This document shows, in pieces, positions 41,557 through 53,153 of a stretch of 64,000 nucleotides of DNA. Numbering within the stretch: position 1 is the first letter of the stretch; each line of letters opens with the position of its first letter. Both the position numbers and the translations under genes were made by a program. This stretch comes from an uncultured Roseovarius sp. (GTDB lineage: Bacteria; Pseudomonadota; Alphaproteobacteria; Rhodobacterales; Rhodobacteraceae). The DNA lies in the NCBI GenBank assembly GCA_947496175.1, contig CANMBU010000001.1, positions 434,001-498,000 of the forward strand, given 5' to 3'. A model generated the notes under the pieces. That model was not told the DNA's origin. It saw only the letters and a list, made by a program, of their open reading frames with translations, and did no database searches.

Positions 41557-42936
41557 ATGTCCGCAAAGACCCCAGTCAGAGTACCATTGGTCACGGAACC
41601 TTTGGGCGTCCTCGGAAGCTTGAATGCCGCGCGGCGCAATGTTCTGAGCATTATTCCGGATATTGCCACACGTCAGCCCATGGTATCGGGCCGTACGGGC
41701 AAGCGCTGGCATATGGTTATGGACCCAGGCGCGTTGCGCGAAATGCTTCTGGAACGCCTGGATATCTACCCCAAGTCGATAGTCACTAAAAACCTGCTCA
41801 AGCCGGCTATTGGGGACTCGCTTTTCATCGCCGAAGGCGCGCATTGGAGGTGGCAGCGGCGAACCGCAGCGCCGGTGTTTTCGCATCGTAATGTGATGAA
41901 CCTCGCACCGATCATGACCGCCGCCGCAGAACGCAGCGCCGAACGCATTGCCGCCGCCGGAGACCGCGCGGTGGATGTGGCTGAAGACATGGTGCGCACC
42001 ACATTTGACGTGATCGCCGAGGTTACTTTTTCCGGCGATGGCATGTTTGACTCAGATGCCGTGCATCGCGGCATCGACAATTACATCGCAGAAGCAGGCA
42101 AGATTTCCCTGCTCGACGTTCTGGGTGCGCCGGATTGGGTGCCAAGACCCGGGCGGCTCTTGTTTTCGCGCGGGGCTGTATCAGAGATGAAAACCGTAGC
42201 CGATCAAGCCATTGAAGCACGGCGTCAAAGAGGCCCGGATGGTGTGCCTGACTTGCTGGACCTGCTGCTGGAGGGTGAAGATCCCGAAACCAAACGGCAG
42301 ATGAACACAGCCGAGCTTCGAGACAATCTGCTGACCTTTATCGTAGCCGGTCATGAGACAACAGCTCTGACATTGGGGTGGTCGCTTTACCTCAGCGCCT
42401 TTGACCAGGAGGTCCAGAAGCGCGCGCGTGCCGAATTGCATCGCGTTTGTGGCGACAGGCCCGTGACGGGCGACGATGTCGCCAACCTGCCTTTCGTGCG
42501 GCAAATCATTGATGAAGCCCTGCGGCTTTATCCACCTGCAGGCATGGTGTCGCGCACAGCGATGGCCGATGACACACTGTGTGGGCGCGAGATCCGCAAA
42601 GGCGACACGGTGATTGTCCCGATCTACGCGCTGCATCGGCATCATATGCTCTGGGAAGATCCGGATGCGTTCCGCCCGGACCGCTTCGCAGATCGCAAAT
42701 CGGTCGAGCGGTACGCCTACCTGCCCTTCGGAGATGGGCCGCGCATCTGTATTGGCGCAAGCTTTGCCATTCAGGAGGCCGTGATTATTCTGGGCACACT
42801 TCTGGGACGATTTCAGTTTACGCCTGTGACAGGTCGCGATCCTGATCCTGTCATGATCCTAACGCTGCGCCCTGAAGGCGGTGTGTGGCTGGAAGCCAAG
42901 CCAACTGGGCCAGTTCGCCCGGCAAACGCTGCCTGA
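41557..42936 (+). CDS. cytochrome P450
   Basis: 459 residues. The I-helix oxygen-binding motif is AGHETTA, the K-helix ExxR is in DEALRLYPPAG, and the heme-binding loop is FGDGPRICIGAS with the axial Cys at about 398. It is soluble, without a membrane anchor. No ferredoxin or ferredoxin reductase gene is adjacent, so the electron partner must be encoded elsewhere. The substrate is unknown; the sequence looks closer to the CYP102/CYP4-like class than to camphor-type P450s, an impression only. An AAAGGAGG ribosome-binding site sets the start. A terminator follows. Confidence 0.95.
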   Translation: MSAKTPVRVPLVTEPLGVLGSLNAARRNVLSIIPDIATRQPMVSGRTGKRWHMVMDPGALREMLLERLDIYPKSIVTKNLLKPAIGDSLFIAEGAHWRWQRRTAAPVFSHRNVMNLAPIMTAAAERSAERIAAAGDRAVDVAEDMVRTTFDVIAEVTFSGDGMFDSDAVHRGIDNYIAEAGKISLLDVLGAPDWVPRPGRLLFSRGAVSEMKTVADQAIEARRQRGPDGVPDLLDLLLEGEDPETKRQMNTAELRDNLLTFIVAGHETTALTLGWSLYLSAFDQEVQKRARAELHRVCGDRPVTGDDVANLPFVRQIIDEALRLYPPAGMVSRTAMADDTLCGREIRKGDTVIVPIYALHRHHMLWEDPDAFRPDRFADRKSVERYAYLPFGDGPRICIGASFAIQEAVIILGTLLGRFQFTPVTGRDPDPVMILTLRPEGGVWLEAKPTGPVRPANAA

Positions 42937-42942
42937 ACAGCG

Positions 42943-42979
42943 AAAGCGGCCGGTATTACCGACCGCTTTTCACTTTTTT
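42943..42979 (+). terminator. terminator after the P450 gene
   Basis: AAAGCGG pairs with CCGCTTT, with an inner CGGTA/TACCG pairing, followed by TTCACTTTTTTT. It lies a few bases past the P450 stop and faces the convergent YHS gene. Confidence 0.85.
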
Positions 42980-42991
42980 TGACCTGTGGAC

Positions 42992-43453
42992 TTACGCGCC
43001 GATGATACCGGGCCAGTTCGCCTCGCCTTTGGAAATAAAACCAGCAACATCCTTAAGCCATCGATTGCGAATGCGATTGTTGTAATTCAGATAAAGCTTG
43101 CCGTTGGCAACAGACCAGGCGTCACGGTCGCCATGTGCGGTGTACCCCTGCGACACAGCCCAAGAGCAGTACCCGCCAAATTGCGGCGCATATTTTTCTG
43201 GATTTGCCTGAAATGCGGCTAGGTTCTCGGCATTGGCAAAGCGCCAGCGCATGCCACTCCATTCTGTACTATGCTCAGATGAGCCTTTGACAACTCTGGC
43301 GTCTTCATCAAGCGAGAAGTATGCCACAACATCGGCCCCGTCCGCAGCATAGCCACTGCCACTGTCATACCAGCGCGGCTCTTTGGCAAAGGCCGGGCGC
43401 GCGATCAGGGCCGCAGTTGCACCCATCAGGATTGCACGTCTTGAAAACATCAT
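42992..43453 (-). CDS. YHS domain-containing exported protein
   Basis: 153 residues. The N terminus MMFSRRAILMGATAALIARP looks like a Sec/Tat-type signal, cut near AFA. The YHS-like domain has YAADGADVVAYFSLDEDARV, then WRFANAENLAAFQANPEKYA and QFGGYCSWAVSQGYTA with one conserved Cys. The family is thought to bind metal or heme in the periplasm; its role is unknown. It lies 56 bases downstream of parC and may be co-transcribed. Confidence 0.88.
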   Translation of the reverse strand: MMFSRRAILMGATAALIARPAFAKEPRWYDSGSGYAADGADVVAYFSLDEDARVVKGSSEHSTEWSGMRWRFANAENLAAFQANPEKYAPQFGGYCSWAVSQGYTAHGDRDAWSVANGKLYLNYNNRIRNRWLKDVAGFISKGEANWPGIIGA

Positions 43454-43509
43454 CTTGGACCTCCCTCTAACTCTGCACAGAAGATAAAATCGGAAAGCGC
43501 AGTATCAAA

Positions 43510-45831
<2,322 letters not shown>

Positions 45832-45972
45832 AGATGATGTGATACTCGTGCCGCTTGAAGGCGTAAAGCACATGTTCGGGAAATTCCCTTAGGATTTCCC
45901 ATGTTGAGGGAACCCGAATCGCGTAAACTTGGTTAAGTATATGTTGCTGCTGTTTTAGAGGGGATAAGCGCA

Positions 45973-46635
45973 ATGTGGCGCTTTATGCTGATTACATTTG
46001 GTTTTCTCGGCTTTGCGTTTTATGAGCTGAGCGGAGGTGCGGATTACAAACCGCATGCAAATTCTATTCAAGCGCGCGCGGCGCAAACCACGCCGGTTTC
46101 TGTGGCCGAGTTAAAGCCAGCGGCGACGCCATCTATTGCCGAACTCGCCAACGTCGCGCCACAAACAAAACCTGCCGAACGGTTGGGCATTACACTGGCA
46201 TCCGTCCAGACTGACGAAACAGCGTTCTCCAGCCTGACAGCGGTAAAATCGGAGCGCGTGACACAGAGCGAAAGCACGCTTGACGAGGCCCAGCAGCAAG
46301 CACTCCAGGCAGCCGAAGAAGATGCGCGCGAAGTATGGCCCGGTGCGATTGAATTATTTCAATTGCAAGAGGCCAAACGCGTTCAGCGCACAGAGTCGCT
46401 AAAAGCCCTCAAGCAAGATGAAGAAGCCGCCAGGTACGACATTCGCTACGTGACCGGAAACGTGGTCAACATGCGGGATGGCCCCGGCACCGAGTTCCAG
46501 CCGGTTAGCAAACTGACCCAAGGCACAGAGGTGGCTGTACTGGACTCTTCCGGAAATGGCTGGGTCATGCTCCGGGTGATGACCACCGGCCAAGAAGGCT
46601 GGATGGCTGACTGGCTGGTGAGTGCGGCAAACTGA
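45973..46635 (+). CDS. membrane-anchored SH3 domain protein
   Basis: 220 residues. An N-terminal hydrophobic segment (MLITFGFLGFAFYELSGG) is either a signal or an anchor. Residues 25-150 are low-complexity Ala/Glu-rich. The last 65 residues form a bacterial SH3 domain: YVTGNVVNMRDGPGTEFQPV, then WVMLRVMTTGQEGWMADWLV. Such domains often bind peptidoglycan or peptides in the envelope. AGGGGATAAG upstream supports the start. Divergent from parC. Confidence 0.88.
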   Translation: MWRFMLITFGFLGFAFYELSGGADYKPHANSIQARAAQTTPVSVAELKPAATPSIAELANVAPQTKPAERLGITLASVQTDETAFSSLTAVKSERVTQSESTLDEAQQQALQAAEEDAREVWPGAIELFQLQEAKRVQRTESLKALKQDEEAARYDIRYVTGNVVNMRDGPGTEFQPVSKLTQGTEVAVLDSSGNGWVMLRVMTTGQEGWMADWLVSAAN

Positions 46636-46671
46636 TTGCATCGAGCGCACGCGCGGTCCAGTGTGCTGCGC

Positions 46672-47499
46672 ATGAACGAAAGAACCATTCTTATCACAGG
46701 CTGCTCTTCCGGTATCGGCTATGATGGCGCGATTGGTCTGCGTGAGCGTGGCTGGCGCGTTTTCGCGTCTTGCCGCAAGCCGGAGGATTGTGAACGTATG
46801 CGCAGCGAGGGCTTTGAAAGCCCGCTGATCGACTACCAAAACCCCGAAACCATAGCCACCGGTCTAGCAGAAGTTTTGGAAGCAACAGGCGGACGCTTGG
46901 ATGCGCTTTTCAACAACGGCGCATTTGCCTGTCCAGGGCTTGTCGAAGATCTACCAACAGACGCCTTGCGTGACATTTTTGAGGCAAATTTCTTTGGCTG
47001 GCATGAGCTTACCCGCTATGTCATCCCGGTGATGCGTGCTCAGGGTCACGGCCGTATCGTCCAAAATTCTTCAATCCTCGGCTTTATCACCCTGCCGTGG
47101 CGCGGCGCCTACAATGCCACAAAACACGCGCTTGAGGGTCTGACCGACACGATGCGCATCGAGATGCGTGGCACCGGCATCCACGTCGCCCTCATTGAGC
47201 CAGGTCCCGTAACCTCTAAAATCCGGCAAAACGCAATTCCGCATTTCGAAAGCTGGATTGACTGGAAAAACTCTGCCCGTGCAGAAAGTTACGAGGTCTT
47301 GCGCAAGCGCCTCTATGGTTCAAAGTCGCGCGATACCTTTGAGCTTCCTGCGTCTGCAGTGACCAAGAAACTCATTCATGCAATAGAGTCAAAGCGGCCA
47401 AAACCACGATACTATGTCACCACTCCGACCTACATCATGGGCGGGCTGAGGCGTGTTCTTTCGACCCGCGCTCTTGATTGGATTTTGTCTAAAAACTGA
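46672..47499 (+). CDS. short-chain dehydrogenase/reductase (SDR)
   Basis: 275 residues. Classical SDR features are the nucleotide-binding loop TGCSSGIG, the NNGAFA segment, the catalytic Ser in NSSILGF and YxxxK as YNATKHALEG. The substrate is unknown. The start at 46672 gives the standard short N terminus MNERTILITGCSSG; the frame is open back to a TTG at 46636. Confidence 0.92.
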   Translation: MNERTILITGCSSGIGYDGAIGLRERGWRVFASCRKPEDCERMRSEGFESPLIDYQNPETIATGLAEVLEATGGRLDALFNNGAFACPGLVEDLPTDALRDIFEANFFGWHELTRYVIPVMRAQGHGRIVQNSSILGFITLPWRGAYNATKHALEGLTDTMRIEMRGTGIHVALIEPGPVTSKIRQNAIPHFESWIDWKNSARAESYEVLRKRLYGSKSRDTFELPASAVTKKLIHAIESKRPKPRYYVTTPTYIMGGLRRVLSTRALDWILSKN

Positions 47500-47586
47500 A
47501 CTTCTTTGCCTGCGTCACCATTTCCAGTTCGCTTTTTCAGACACACGGTCTAAGTGGCCAAGCAAGGGACAAGTGGAAAACTTCGA

Positions 47587-47799
47587 ATGCTCAAAGACCC
47601 TCTTTTTATTGTGGCCGCGTTGGCCTGCGGTGTGGTGGCTGTGATACTGATCAAGGGCATCAGTACCTTTGGCAAAGAAGGCGTGGACAACGCAAAACGC
47701 GCCAATAAGTTCATGCAATACCGGATCATCGCACAGTTCATTGCGGTGCTTCTGATTTTGCTCTTTGTCTATGTGCGCCGGCAGGCAGGAGGCGAATAA
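47587..47799 (+). CDS. twin-helix membrane protein, HIG1 domain type
   Basis: 70 residues with two membrane helices (DPLFIVAALACGVVAVILIK and IIAQFIAVLLILLFVYV) joined by a basic loop KRANKFMQYR. This fits the HIG1 family, whose known members influence respiratory oxidases. The start at 47587 was chosen; a GTG at 47554 is in frame. The stop directly abuts the ATG of the adenosyltransferase gene, so the pair is co-translated. Confidence 0.8.
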   Translation: MLKDPLFIVAALACGVVAVILIKGISTFGKEGVDNAKRANKFMQYRIIAQFIAVLLILLFVYVRRQAGGE

Positions 47800-48372
47800 A
47801 TGGTTGTACTCAACAAGATCTACACCAAGACCGGGGATGCCGGGGAAACCGCACTTGGCAATGGCACACGCGTGGCGAAACACTCAATGCGCGTGACCGC
47901 CTATGGCACCGTGGATGAGGTCAACGCGACCGTGGGTCTGGCGCGCCTTCATAGCAACGGTGACACCGATACCGCTCTGGCCCGCATACAGAACGATCTT
48001 TTTGACCTGGGCGCAGACTTGTGTCGCCCCGACATGGAGATGGACGCCGAAGCCGAGTATCCGCCGCTGCGCATGGCCGATACTCAGGTTGAACGGCTGG
48101 AAGCGGAAATTGACGTCATGAACGAAGCATTGGAGCCTCTGCGCAGCTTCATCCTTCCGGGGGGATCAGCGCTTGCCGCACATCTCCATCTGTGCCGCAC
48201 GGTTTCGCGCCGCGCCGAACGGCTTGCGGTGGAACTGGCCACGATGGAAGCGATCAATCCGGCCGCAGTTAAATACCTCAACCGCTTGTCCGACTGGTTC
48301 TTTGTGGCCGGGCGCATGGCCAATGATGAAGGCAAATCCGACGTGCTTTGGGTGCCCGGCGCGAACCGGTGA
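47800..48372 (+). CDS. cob(I)alamin adenosyltransferase, PduO type
   Basis: 190 residues. Transfers the adenosyl group of ATP to cob(I)alamin. The N-terminal ATP-binding motif is YTKTGDAGETALGNGTRVAK, followed by VTAYGTVDEVNATVGLAR. The C-terminal signature is AVKYLNRLSDWFFVAGRMAN. These are diagnostic of the PduO/EutT-like class rather than CobA. No other cobalamin genes are in the window. Confidence 0.95.
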   Translation: MVVLNKIYTKTGDAGETALGNGTRVAKHSMRVTAYGTVDEVNATVGLARLHSNGDTDTALARIQNDLFDLGADLCRPDMEMDAEAEYPPLRMADTQVERLEAEIDVMNEALEPLRSFILPGGSALAAHLHLCRTVSRRAERLAVELATMEAINPAAVKYLNRLSDWFFVAGRMANDEGKSDVLWVPGANR

Positions 48373-48441
48373 AACATGTACCGCTCTTCTTTTGAATTCA
48401 GTGCCAAGCGCGGTTTTGCTGCAAAAATCCTTCCAACACAT

Positions 48442-48475
48442 CGGAAACGCGACGTCGCAAGACGGAAACGTGACG
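48442..48475. repeat. 13-bp direct repeat upstream of etfB
   Basis: CGGAAACGCGACG (48442-48454) and CGGAAACGTGACG (48463-48475) differ at one base and start 21 bases apart, two helical turns. They lie about 105 bases before the etfB start and may be a regulator site. Confidence 0.5.
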
Positions 48476-48578
48476 ATTTTGCTCTGTTGCCACGCTAAAC
48501 AAATCTGTATCAAACGCCTCAGAGGAATTTGCAGAGTTGCGTTGAGCGGCTCTTTGTTGATTTAGGGAGACCATGCAA

Positions 48579-49337
48579 ATGAAGGTGCTCGTGCCTGTCA
48601 AACGCGTGATCGACTATAACGTGAAAGTTCGCGTCAAGGCGGACGGATCGGGTGTCGATCTTGCCAATGTCAAAATGTCGATGAACCCGTTCGACGAAAT
48701 CGCCGTGGAAGAGGCCATTCGCCTCAAGGAAGCGGGCAAGGCAGAAGAAGTGATCGCCGTTTCCATCGGCGTCAAGCAATCCCAGGAAACGCTGCGCACC
48801 GCGCTGGCCATGGGCGCAGACCGCGCCATTCTGGTCGAAGCCGCCGATGACGTACACACCGATATCGAGCCGCTGGCTGTTGCCAAAATCCTCGCCAAGG
48901 TTGTCGAAGAAGAACAGCCTGGTCTTGTCATCGCGGGCAAGCAGGCCATCGACAATGACATGAACGCCACTGGTCAGATGCTCTCTGCGCTGCTCGGCTG
49001 GAGCCAAGGCACATTTGCCTCCAAGCTTGATGTAGACGGCGATAACGCCGTGGTCACACGTGAAGTGGATGGCGGCTTGCAAACCATCAAGGTCAAGATG
49101 CCAACCATTGTGACCGTAGACCTGCGCCTCAACGAGCCGCGCTATGCGTCCCTGCCGAACATCATGAAGGCCAAGAAAAAGCCGCTGGATGAGAAAACCG
49201 CCGCGGATTACGGCGTCGATGTCTCACCGCGTCTTGAAATCGTCAAAACCGAAGAGCCCGAGGCCCGCAAAGCAGGCGAAATCGTGGGCTCTGTGGATGA
49301 CCTTGTTGCAAAACTCAAAGAAGCGGGGGCTGTGTAA
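48579..49337 (+). CDS. etfB: electron transfer flavoprotein subunit beta
   Basis: 252 residues. The N terminus [17 protein letters not shown] is standard. The AMP/adenine-binding segment and the recognition-loop region ([20 protein letters not shown]) are present, and the signature [20 protein letters not shown] is complete. With EtfA it passes electrons from acyl-CoA dehydrogenases to ETF-ubiquinone oxidoreductase. The start at the second ATG is better spaced from AGGGAG. The stop codon abuts the etfA ATG. Confidence 0.97.
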   Translation: MKVLVPVKRVIDYNVKVRVKADGSGVDLANVKMSMNPFDEIAVEEAIRLKEAGKAEEVIAVSIGVKQSQETLRTALAMGADRAILVEAADDVHTDIEPLAVAKILAKVVEEEQPGLVIAGKQAIDNDMNATGQMLSALLGWSQGTFASKLDVDGDNAVVTREVDGGLQTIKVKMPTIVTVDLRLNEPRYASLPNIMKAKKKPLDEKTAADYGVDVSPRLEIVKTEEPEARKAGEIVGSVDDLVAKLKEAGAV

Positions 49338-50267
49338 ATGTCTGTACTTCTTCTTGCCGAAGTGAATGATGGCGAACTGGCATTTGATGCCACAGCCAAG
49401 GCTGTCACAGCCGCCAAACAACTTGGTGATGTGACCATTCTGGCTGCAGGTGGCTCTGCGTCCGCTGCCGGGGATGCCGCCGCGAAAATCGACGGTGTGT
49501 CCAAGGTTCTCGTGGCCGAAGACGCTTCGCTCGGTCATCGTCTTGCGGAATCTACCGCGGCTCTGATCGTATCTCTGGCCGATGGCTATGAGCATATCGT
49601 CGCGCCTGCCACGACTGACGCAAAAAACGTCATGCCACGCGTCGCAGCCCTGCTCGACGCAATGGTGATCTCGGACGTATCCGGCGTGGTCGATGGCAAC
49701 ACTTTTGAGCGTCCAATTTACGCGGGCAACGCCATTCAGACGGTCAAATCTGTTGATGCGAAAAAGGTTGTAACTTTCCGGACGTCTACCTTTGACGCGG
49801 CCGGCGAAGGCGGATCAGCATCCGTTGAATCCATCTCAGCAGCGGACAATCCCGGTCTGTCAGAATGGGTCGAGGACAAGGTTGCCGAATCCGATCGCCC
49901 CGAACTTACCTCTGCGGGTATTGTTGTTTCCGGTGGACGTGGTGTTGGGTCCGAAGAAGACTTCGCTCTGATCGAAGGTCTTGCGGATAAGCTGGGCGCT
50001 GCTGTTGGCGCGTCACGTGCCGCTGTAGACTCGGGCTTTGCGCCTAACGACTGGCAAGTCGGTCAGACCGGCAAGGTTGTGGCACCGGATCTCTACATCG
50101 CCGTTGGGATTTCAGGCGCCATTCAGCACCTGGCCGGGATGAAGGATTCCAAGATCATCGTTGCAATCAACAAAGACGAAGAAGCACCGATCTTCCAGGT
50201 GGCCGATTACGGCCTTGTGGCCGACTTGTTTCAGGCTGTGCCGGAGTTGACCGAAAAGCTAGGCTGA
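49338..50267 (+). CDS. etfA: electron transfer flavoprotein subunit alpha
   Basis: 309 residues. The FAD-binding C-terminal domain contains IVVSGGRGVGSEEDFALIEG, PNDWQVGQTGKVVAPDLYIA and GISGAIQHLAGMKDSKIIVA, all diagnostic. Forms the heterodimer with EtfB; the genes are contiguous and followed by a terminator. Confidence 0.97.
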   Translation: MSVLLLAEVNDGELAFDATAKAVTAAKQLGDVTILAAGGSASAAGDAAAKIDGVSKVLVAEDASLGHRLAESTAALIVSLADGYEHIVAPATTDAKNVMPRVAALLDAMVISDVSGVVDGNTFERPIYAGNAIQTVKSVDAKKVVTFRTSTFDAAGEGGSASVESISAADNPGLSEWVEDKVAESDRPELTSAGIVVSGGRGVGSEEDFALIEGLADKLGAAVGASRAAVDSGFAPNDWQVGQTGKVVAPDLYIAVGISGAIQHLAGMKDSKIIVAINKDEEAPIFQVADYGLVADLFQAVPELTEKLG

Positions 50268-50287
50268 GACCTTGGCCAGCAGAATTG

Positions 50288-50315
50288 AAAGGCCCGCCAT
50301 CGAGCGGGCCTTTTT
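50288..50315 (+). terminator. terminator after etfA
   Basis: AAAGGCCCG pairs with CGGGCCTTT around a short loop and runs into TTTTT. It lies 20 bases past the etfA stop. Confidence 0.88.
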
Positions 50316-50325
50316 GCGTTTGGAC

Positions 50326-51183
50326 CTAGGTGTTCAAGGCCGCATGCACGACCGGGCGCAACAAACGCGCCGCCTTTTCATGTGCGCGTTGCCCAGGCAA
50401 TTCCCGCGCAACTTGCAAATCTTCCGATGTCAACACCGGGTCCCCCCGAACCGCGTCTATCTTGTCCGCATGGGCTGACACAGCAATCTCATATTCAACA
50501 ATTTCCGCCACATCTGGTCGCACAGCATCCAGCATGGCGCGCGTCACCAGAGCAGGGTCATAGTGAATGCCTGGCTCATTGCTATGCGATTCTGGTTTAC
50601 GGTCAGAAAACCAGAACAGAACAACAGGGTTATCCACTTGTTTCAGAAAGCGCTTCATGCCACTGGTCCAACAGGATGCCAGCTCTGCATGGACCTGCAC
50701 AAACCGCTCAGCTGATACAAGACGCAAGTCTTCAAGCATATGGCGCGTAAAGCTGAATTCCGTAAAATCCACTTCCGGAAACAGCTCTTGCAGAGGTTCA
50801 TTGGCCTTCAGAAAGCGGTCATTGCGGCGCGGATGCACCTTATAATACCGGTTACTCATGTTCACGGCGCAAGGAACCTGCAACACAACAAGCTGCGCAC
50901 GCCCCGCGACATCATGCAGAACTTTATCATGCGTCAGAACATCAATCCCTGCATTCGGCCATCCCAGGTTAACACAAGGCATCCCCAAACTGTTCTCAAG
51001 CAAATGCGGAAATGGATAGGACACAAAGCGGCCAAAGGTCTCTGTGCCGCCTAAACACGCAACAAAATCCCGCCGGAGGTTTTTTGCTGGTCCGCGAAAC
51101 GTTAACTTTGAGCCGGGGTACTGACACATCTCATACGCCGCACCACGGTGTTCCAAGGAATGAACACTCATATCACCCACCAT
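50326..51183 (-). CDS. DUF6473 family protein
   Basis: 285 residues of a family I associate with Rhodobacteraceae (DUF6473), function unknown. Conserved-looking parts include YPGSKLTFRGPAKNL near the N terminus, VACLGGTETFGRFVSYPFPH with a Gly-rich turn, and NLGWPNAGIDVL. The early VACLGGTETFG and NLGWPNAG blocks recall the first motifs of GDSL/SGNH hydrolases, a resemblance not proven here. Two starts are possible (51183, 51171). Convergent with etfA. Confidence 0.78.
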   Translation of the reverse strand: MVGDMSVHSLEHRGAAYEMCQYPGSKLTFRGPAKNLRRDFVACLGGTETFGRFVSYPFPHLLENSLGMPCVNLGWPNAGIDVLTHDKVLHDVAGRAQLVVLQVPCAVNMSNRYYKVHPRRNDRFLKANEPLQELFPEVDFTEFSFTRHMLEDLRLVSAERFVQVHAELASCWTSGMKRFLKQVDNPVVLFWFSDRKPESHSNEPGIHYDPALVTRAMLDAVRPDVAEIVEYEIAVSAHADKIDAVRGDPVLTSEDLQVARELPGQRAHEKAARLLRPVVHAALNT

Positions 51184-51332
51184 TTTTTACTCACCCAAGC
51201 GACAGATTTAGGCCAAGAGTTTTGAGAAATCCTTAAACATACATTTCATTGCAAATTTGGGGCGAACCAGCCCTTGCAGCCCACAATGCGCCCCGCGTAT
51301 CCTGAACAGGTCATTTCAAAAGGGGCAGGTCG

Positions 51333-52208
51333 ATGGAAATCCGCAAGGTCGGAATCGTAGGCGCAGGGCAGATGGGCAATGGTATCGCGCATGTCATGGC
51401 CGCCGCAGGCTATGATGTGCTGTTCAATGACATCAGTCAGGATGCGCTCGACAAAGCCATTGCGATCATAGACGGCAATATGGAACGTCAAGTAAGCAAG
51501 GGAAAAATGGAGGCCAGCGCCAAGGCAGATGCACTGGCGCGGATTCAGACGACGCTGTCCTTGCCAGACTTGGGCGAAGCAGACCTGATCATCGAATCCG
51601 CCACCGAGCGCGAGACGGTTAAACAGGCCATTTTCGAAGATCTCTTGCCGCATTTGCAACCGCACACGATCCTGACATCGAACACGTCGTCGATCTCGAT
51701 CACCCGCCTGGCCAGCCGCACGGATCGGCCTGAAAAATTCATGGGGTTTCATTTCATGAACCCCGTGCCGATCATGCAATTGGTCGAGCTCATTCGCGGC
51801 ATTGCCACGGATCAACCGACCTATGACGCCTGTTTCGCGGTGGTCGAAAAACTCGGCAAGACTGCGGCCAGTTCCGAAGACTTCCCCGCCTTCATCGTCA
51901 ACCGCATCTTGATGCCGATGATCAACGAAGCCGTTTACACACTTTACGAAGGTGTGGGCAGCGTGACCTCAATCGACACATCTATGAAACTGGGCACCAA
52001 TCATCCGATGGGGCCACTGGAGCTGGCAGATTTCATTGGGCTGGATACGTGCCTTGCCATTATGAATGTGCTGCATGATGGGCTGGCGGACACCAAGTAT
52101 CGCCCCTGCCCGCTTTTGACCAAATATGTCGAGGCCGGTTGGCTGGGCCGCAAAACCGGACGTGGATTTTACGACTATCGCGGGGACACACCTGTCCCGA
52201 CACGTTGA
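51333..52208 (+). CDS. 3-hydroxybutyryl-CoA dehydrogenase
   Basis: 291 residues. The NAD-binding N-terminal domain has GAGQMGNGIAHVMAAAGYDV. The catalytic region includes GFHFMNPVPIMQLVEL with the active-site His. The C-terminal dimerisation domain has NHPMGPLELADFIGLDTCLA and ends in ...GWLGRKTGRGFYDY. Acts in fatty-acid or polyhydroxybutyrate-related metabolism, consistent with etfBA nearby. An AAAGGGGCAGG sequence precedes the ATG. Confidence 0.96.
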   Translation: MEIRKVGIVGAGQMGNGIAHVMAAAGYDVLFNDISQDALDKAIAIIDGNMERQVSKGKMEASAKADALARIQTTLSLPDLGEADLIIESATERETVKQAIFEDLLPHLQPHTILTSNTSSISITRLASRTDRPEKFMGFHFMNPVPIMQLVELIRGIATDQPTYDACFAVVEKLGKTAASSEDFPAFIVNRILMPMINEAVYTLYEGVGSVTSIDTSMKLGTNHPMGPLELADFIGLDTCLAIMNVLHDGLADTKYRPCPLLTKYVEAGWLGRKTGRGFYDYRGDTPVPTR

Positions 52209-52222
52209 TCCATCTTCAATTC

Positions 52223-52240
52223 GGGTTTTCCATAAAACCC
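52223..52240. terminator. possible bidirectional terminator
   Basis: GGGTTTT pairs with AAAACCC around four bases, between the convergent dehydrogenase and acyltransferase genes. Short and AT-rich at the inner end, with only a weak U tract (TTATTT), so termination is uncertain. Confidence 0.5.
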
Positions 52241-53119
52241 TTATTTCTCAAGACTGAGTGTATGCTCGCGCAACCAGGCCATAAAACCTCTTGGGTCGCT
52301 TTGGAGCATCTTCATGCGCTCTTCGTCAATCGGCGCGCCCACAACCGGATTCTGCGGCTTGTTGCAGCTTTTGACCACTTCATGAAGCAAAAAGCTTTGT
52401 CGCAGCGTGGCGGATATCTGATTGGCCATCTGGTAGACGCGGCTATTGGCCCCCGGGAAAAAGATCGGCACGACTTGCGCGCCTGAACGACGGATCATCT
52501 GCGCTGTGAACACGGCCCATTCGCGCTCAATCGCAGGACCAAACATTGTGTCGCTCGACGCCACGACACCTGCCGGAAAGACGCTGATCACACCACCTTC
52601 TTTCAAGTGCGCCATCGCCTTTGCGCGCATCTCCACTGATTTACGCTGAGCGTCTGGTTCATGTGGGAAGGGCACCGAAATCATGTAGGACGCCGCAACC
52701 TCATCAATCCCGGTCAACAAAGCCCGTGTCAGGATCTTGTAGTCGGTGCGTCGCTGACCAATGAGATCAGCCAAAATCATGCCATCCACCAACCCGTGGG
52801 GGTGATTGGCTACGATCACCACAGGACCTGTTTCGGGAATTTGATCAATCTGCTCTTTTGGAGTCAAAAGGTCGATACCCATGGTCCCAAGCGCCGCACG
52901 CCAGAAAGCCTGACCTGTTGGGGCACCCTTGCGTTCAAACTCGCGGATCATCCGAAGGATCGTTAATTTACCGCTGAACCACTCGATGGCGCGGATCGCG
53001 AATGCCGTCAGAGGCGCATCAAATGAATTGGCATAGGTCAGGCTCCGCCGGTCATACTTGGTGGGCGACACCGGAGTGTTCACTTGAGTGCCAATTTGAT
53101 CCTGAGCGCGTTCCACCAC
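52241..53119 (-). CDS. lysophospholipid acyltransferase family protein
   Basis: About 292 residues of the PlsC-like superfamily. The active-site block is VVIVANHPHGLVDGMILADL and the later conserved block is GGVISVFPAGVVASS, matching the NH...D and FPEG-type motifs. It probably acylates a glycerolipid or similar acceptor at the inner membrane. The start is uncertain: I chose a GTG with AGGA about nine bases upstream. GTGs at 53083 and 53071 are in frame, and the reading from 53242 would overlap the HPr gene by 89 bases. Confidence 0.82.
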   Translation of the reverse strand: MVERAQDQIGTQVNTPVSPTKYDRRSLTYANSFDAPLTAFAIRAIEWFSGKLTILRMIREFERKGAPTGQAFWRAALGTMGIDLLTPKEQIDQIPETGPVVIVANHPHGLVDGMILADLIGQRRTDYKILTRALLTGIDEVAASYMISVPFPHEPDAQRKSVEMRAKAMAHLKEGGVISVFPAGVVASSDTMFGPAIEREWAVFTAQMIRRSGAQVVPIFFPGANSRVYQMANQISATLRQSFLLHEVVKSCNKPQNPVVGAPIDEERMKMLQSDPRGFMAWLREHTLSLEK

Positions 53120-53153
53120 GTGGTCTGATCCTGTTCCGTTGCGCCCTGCGCGC

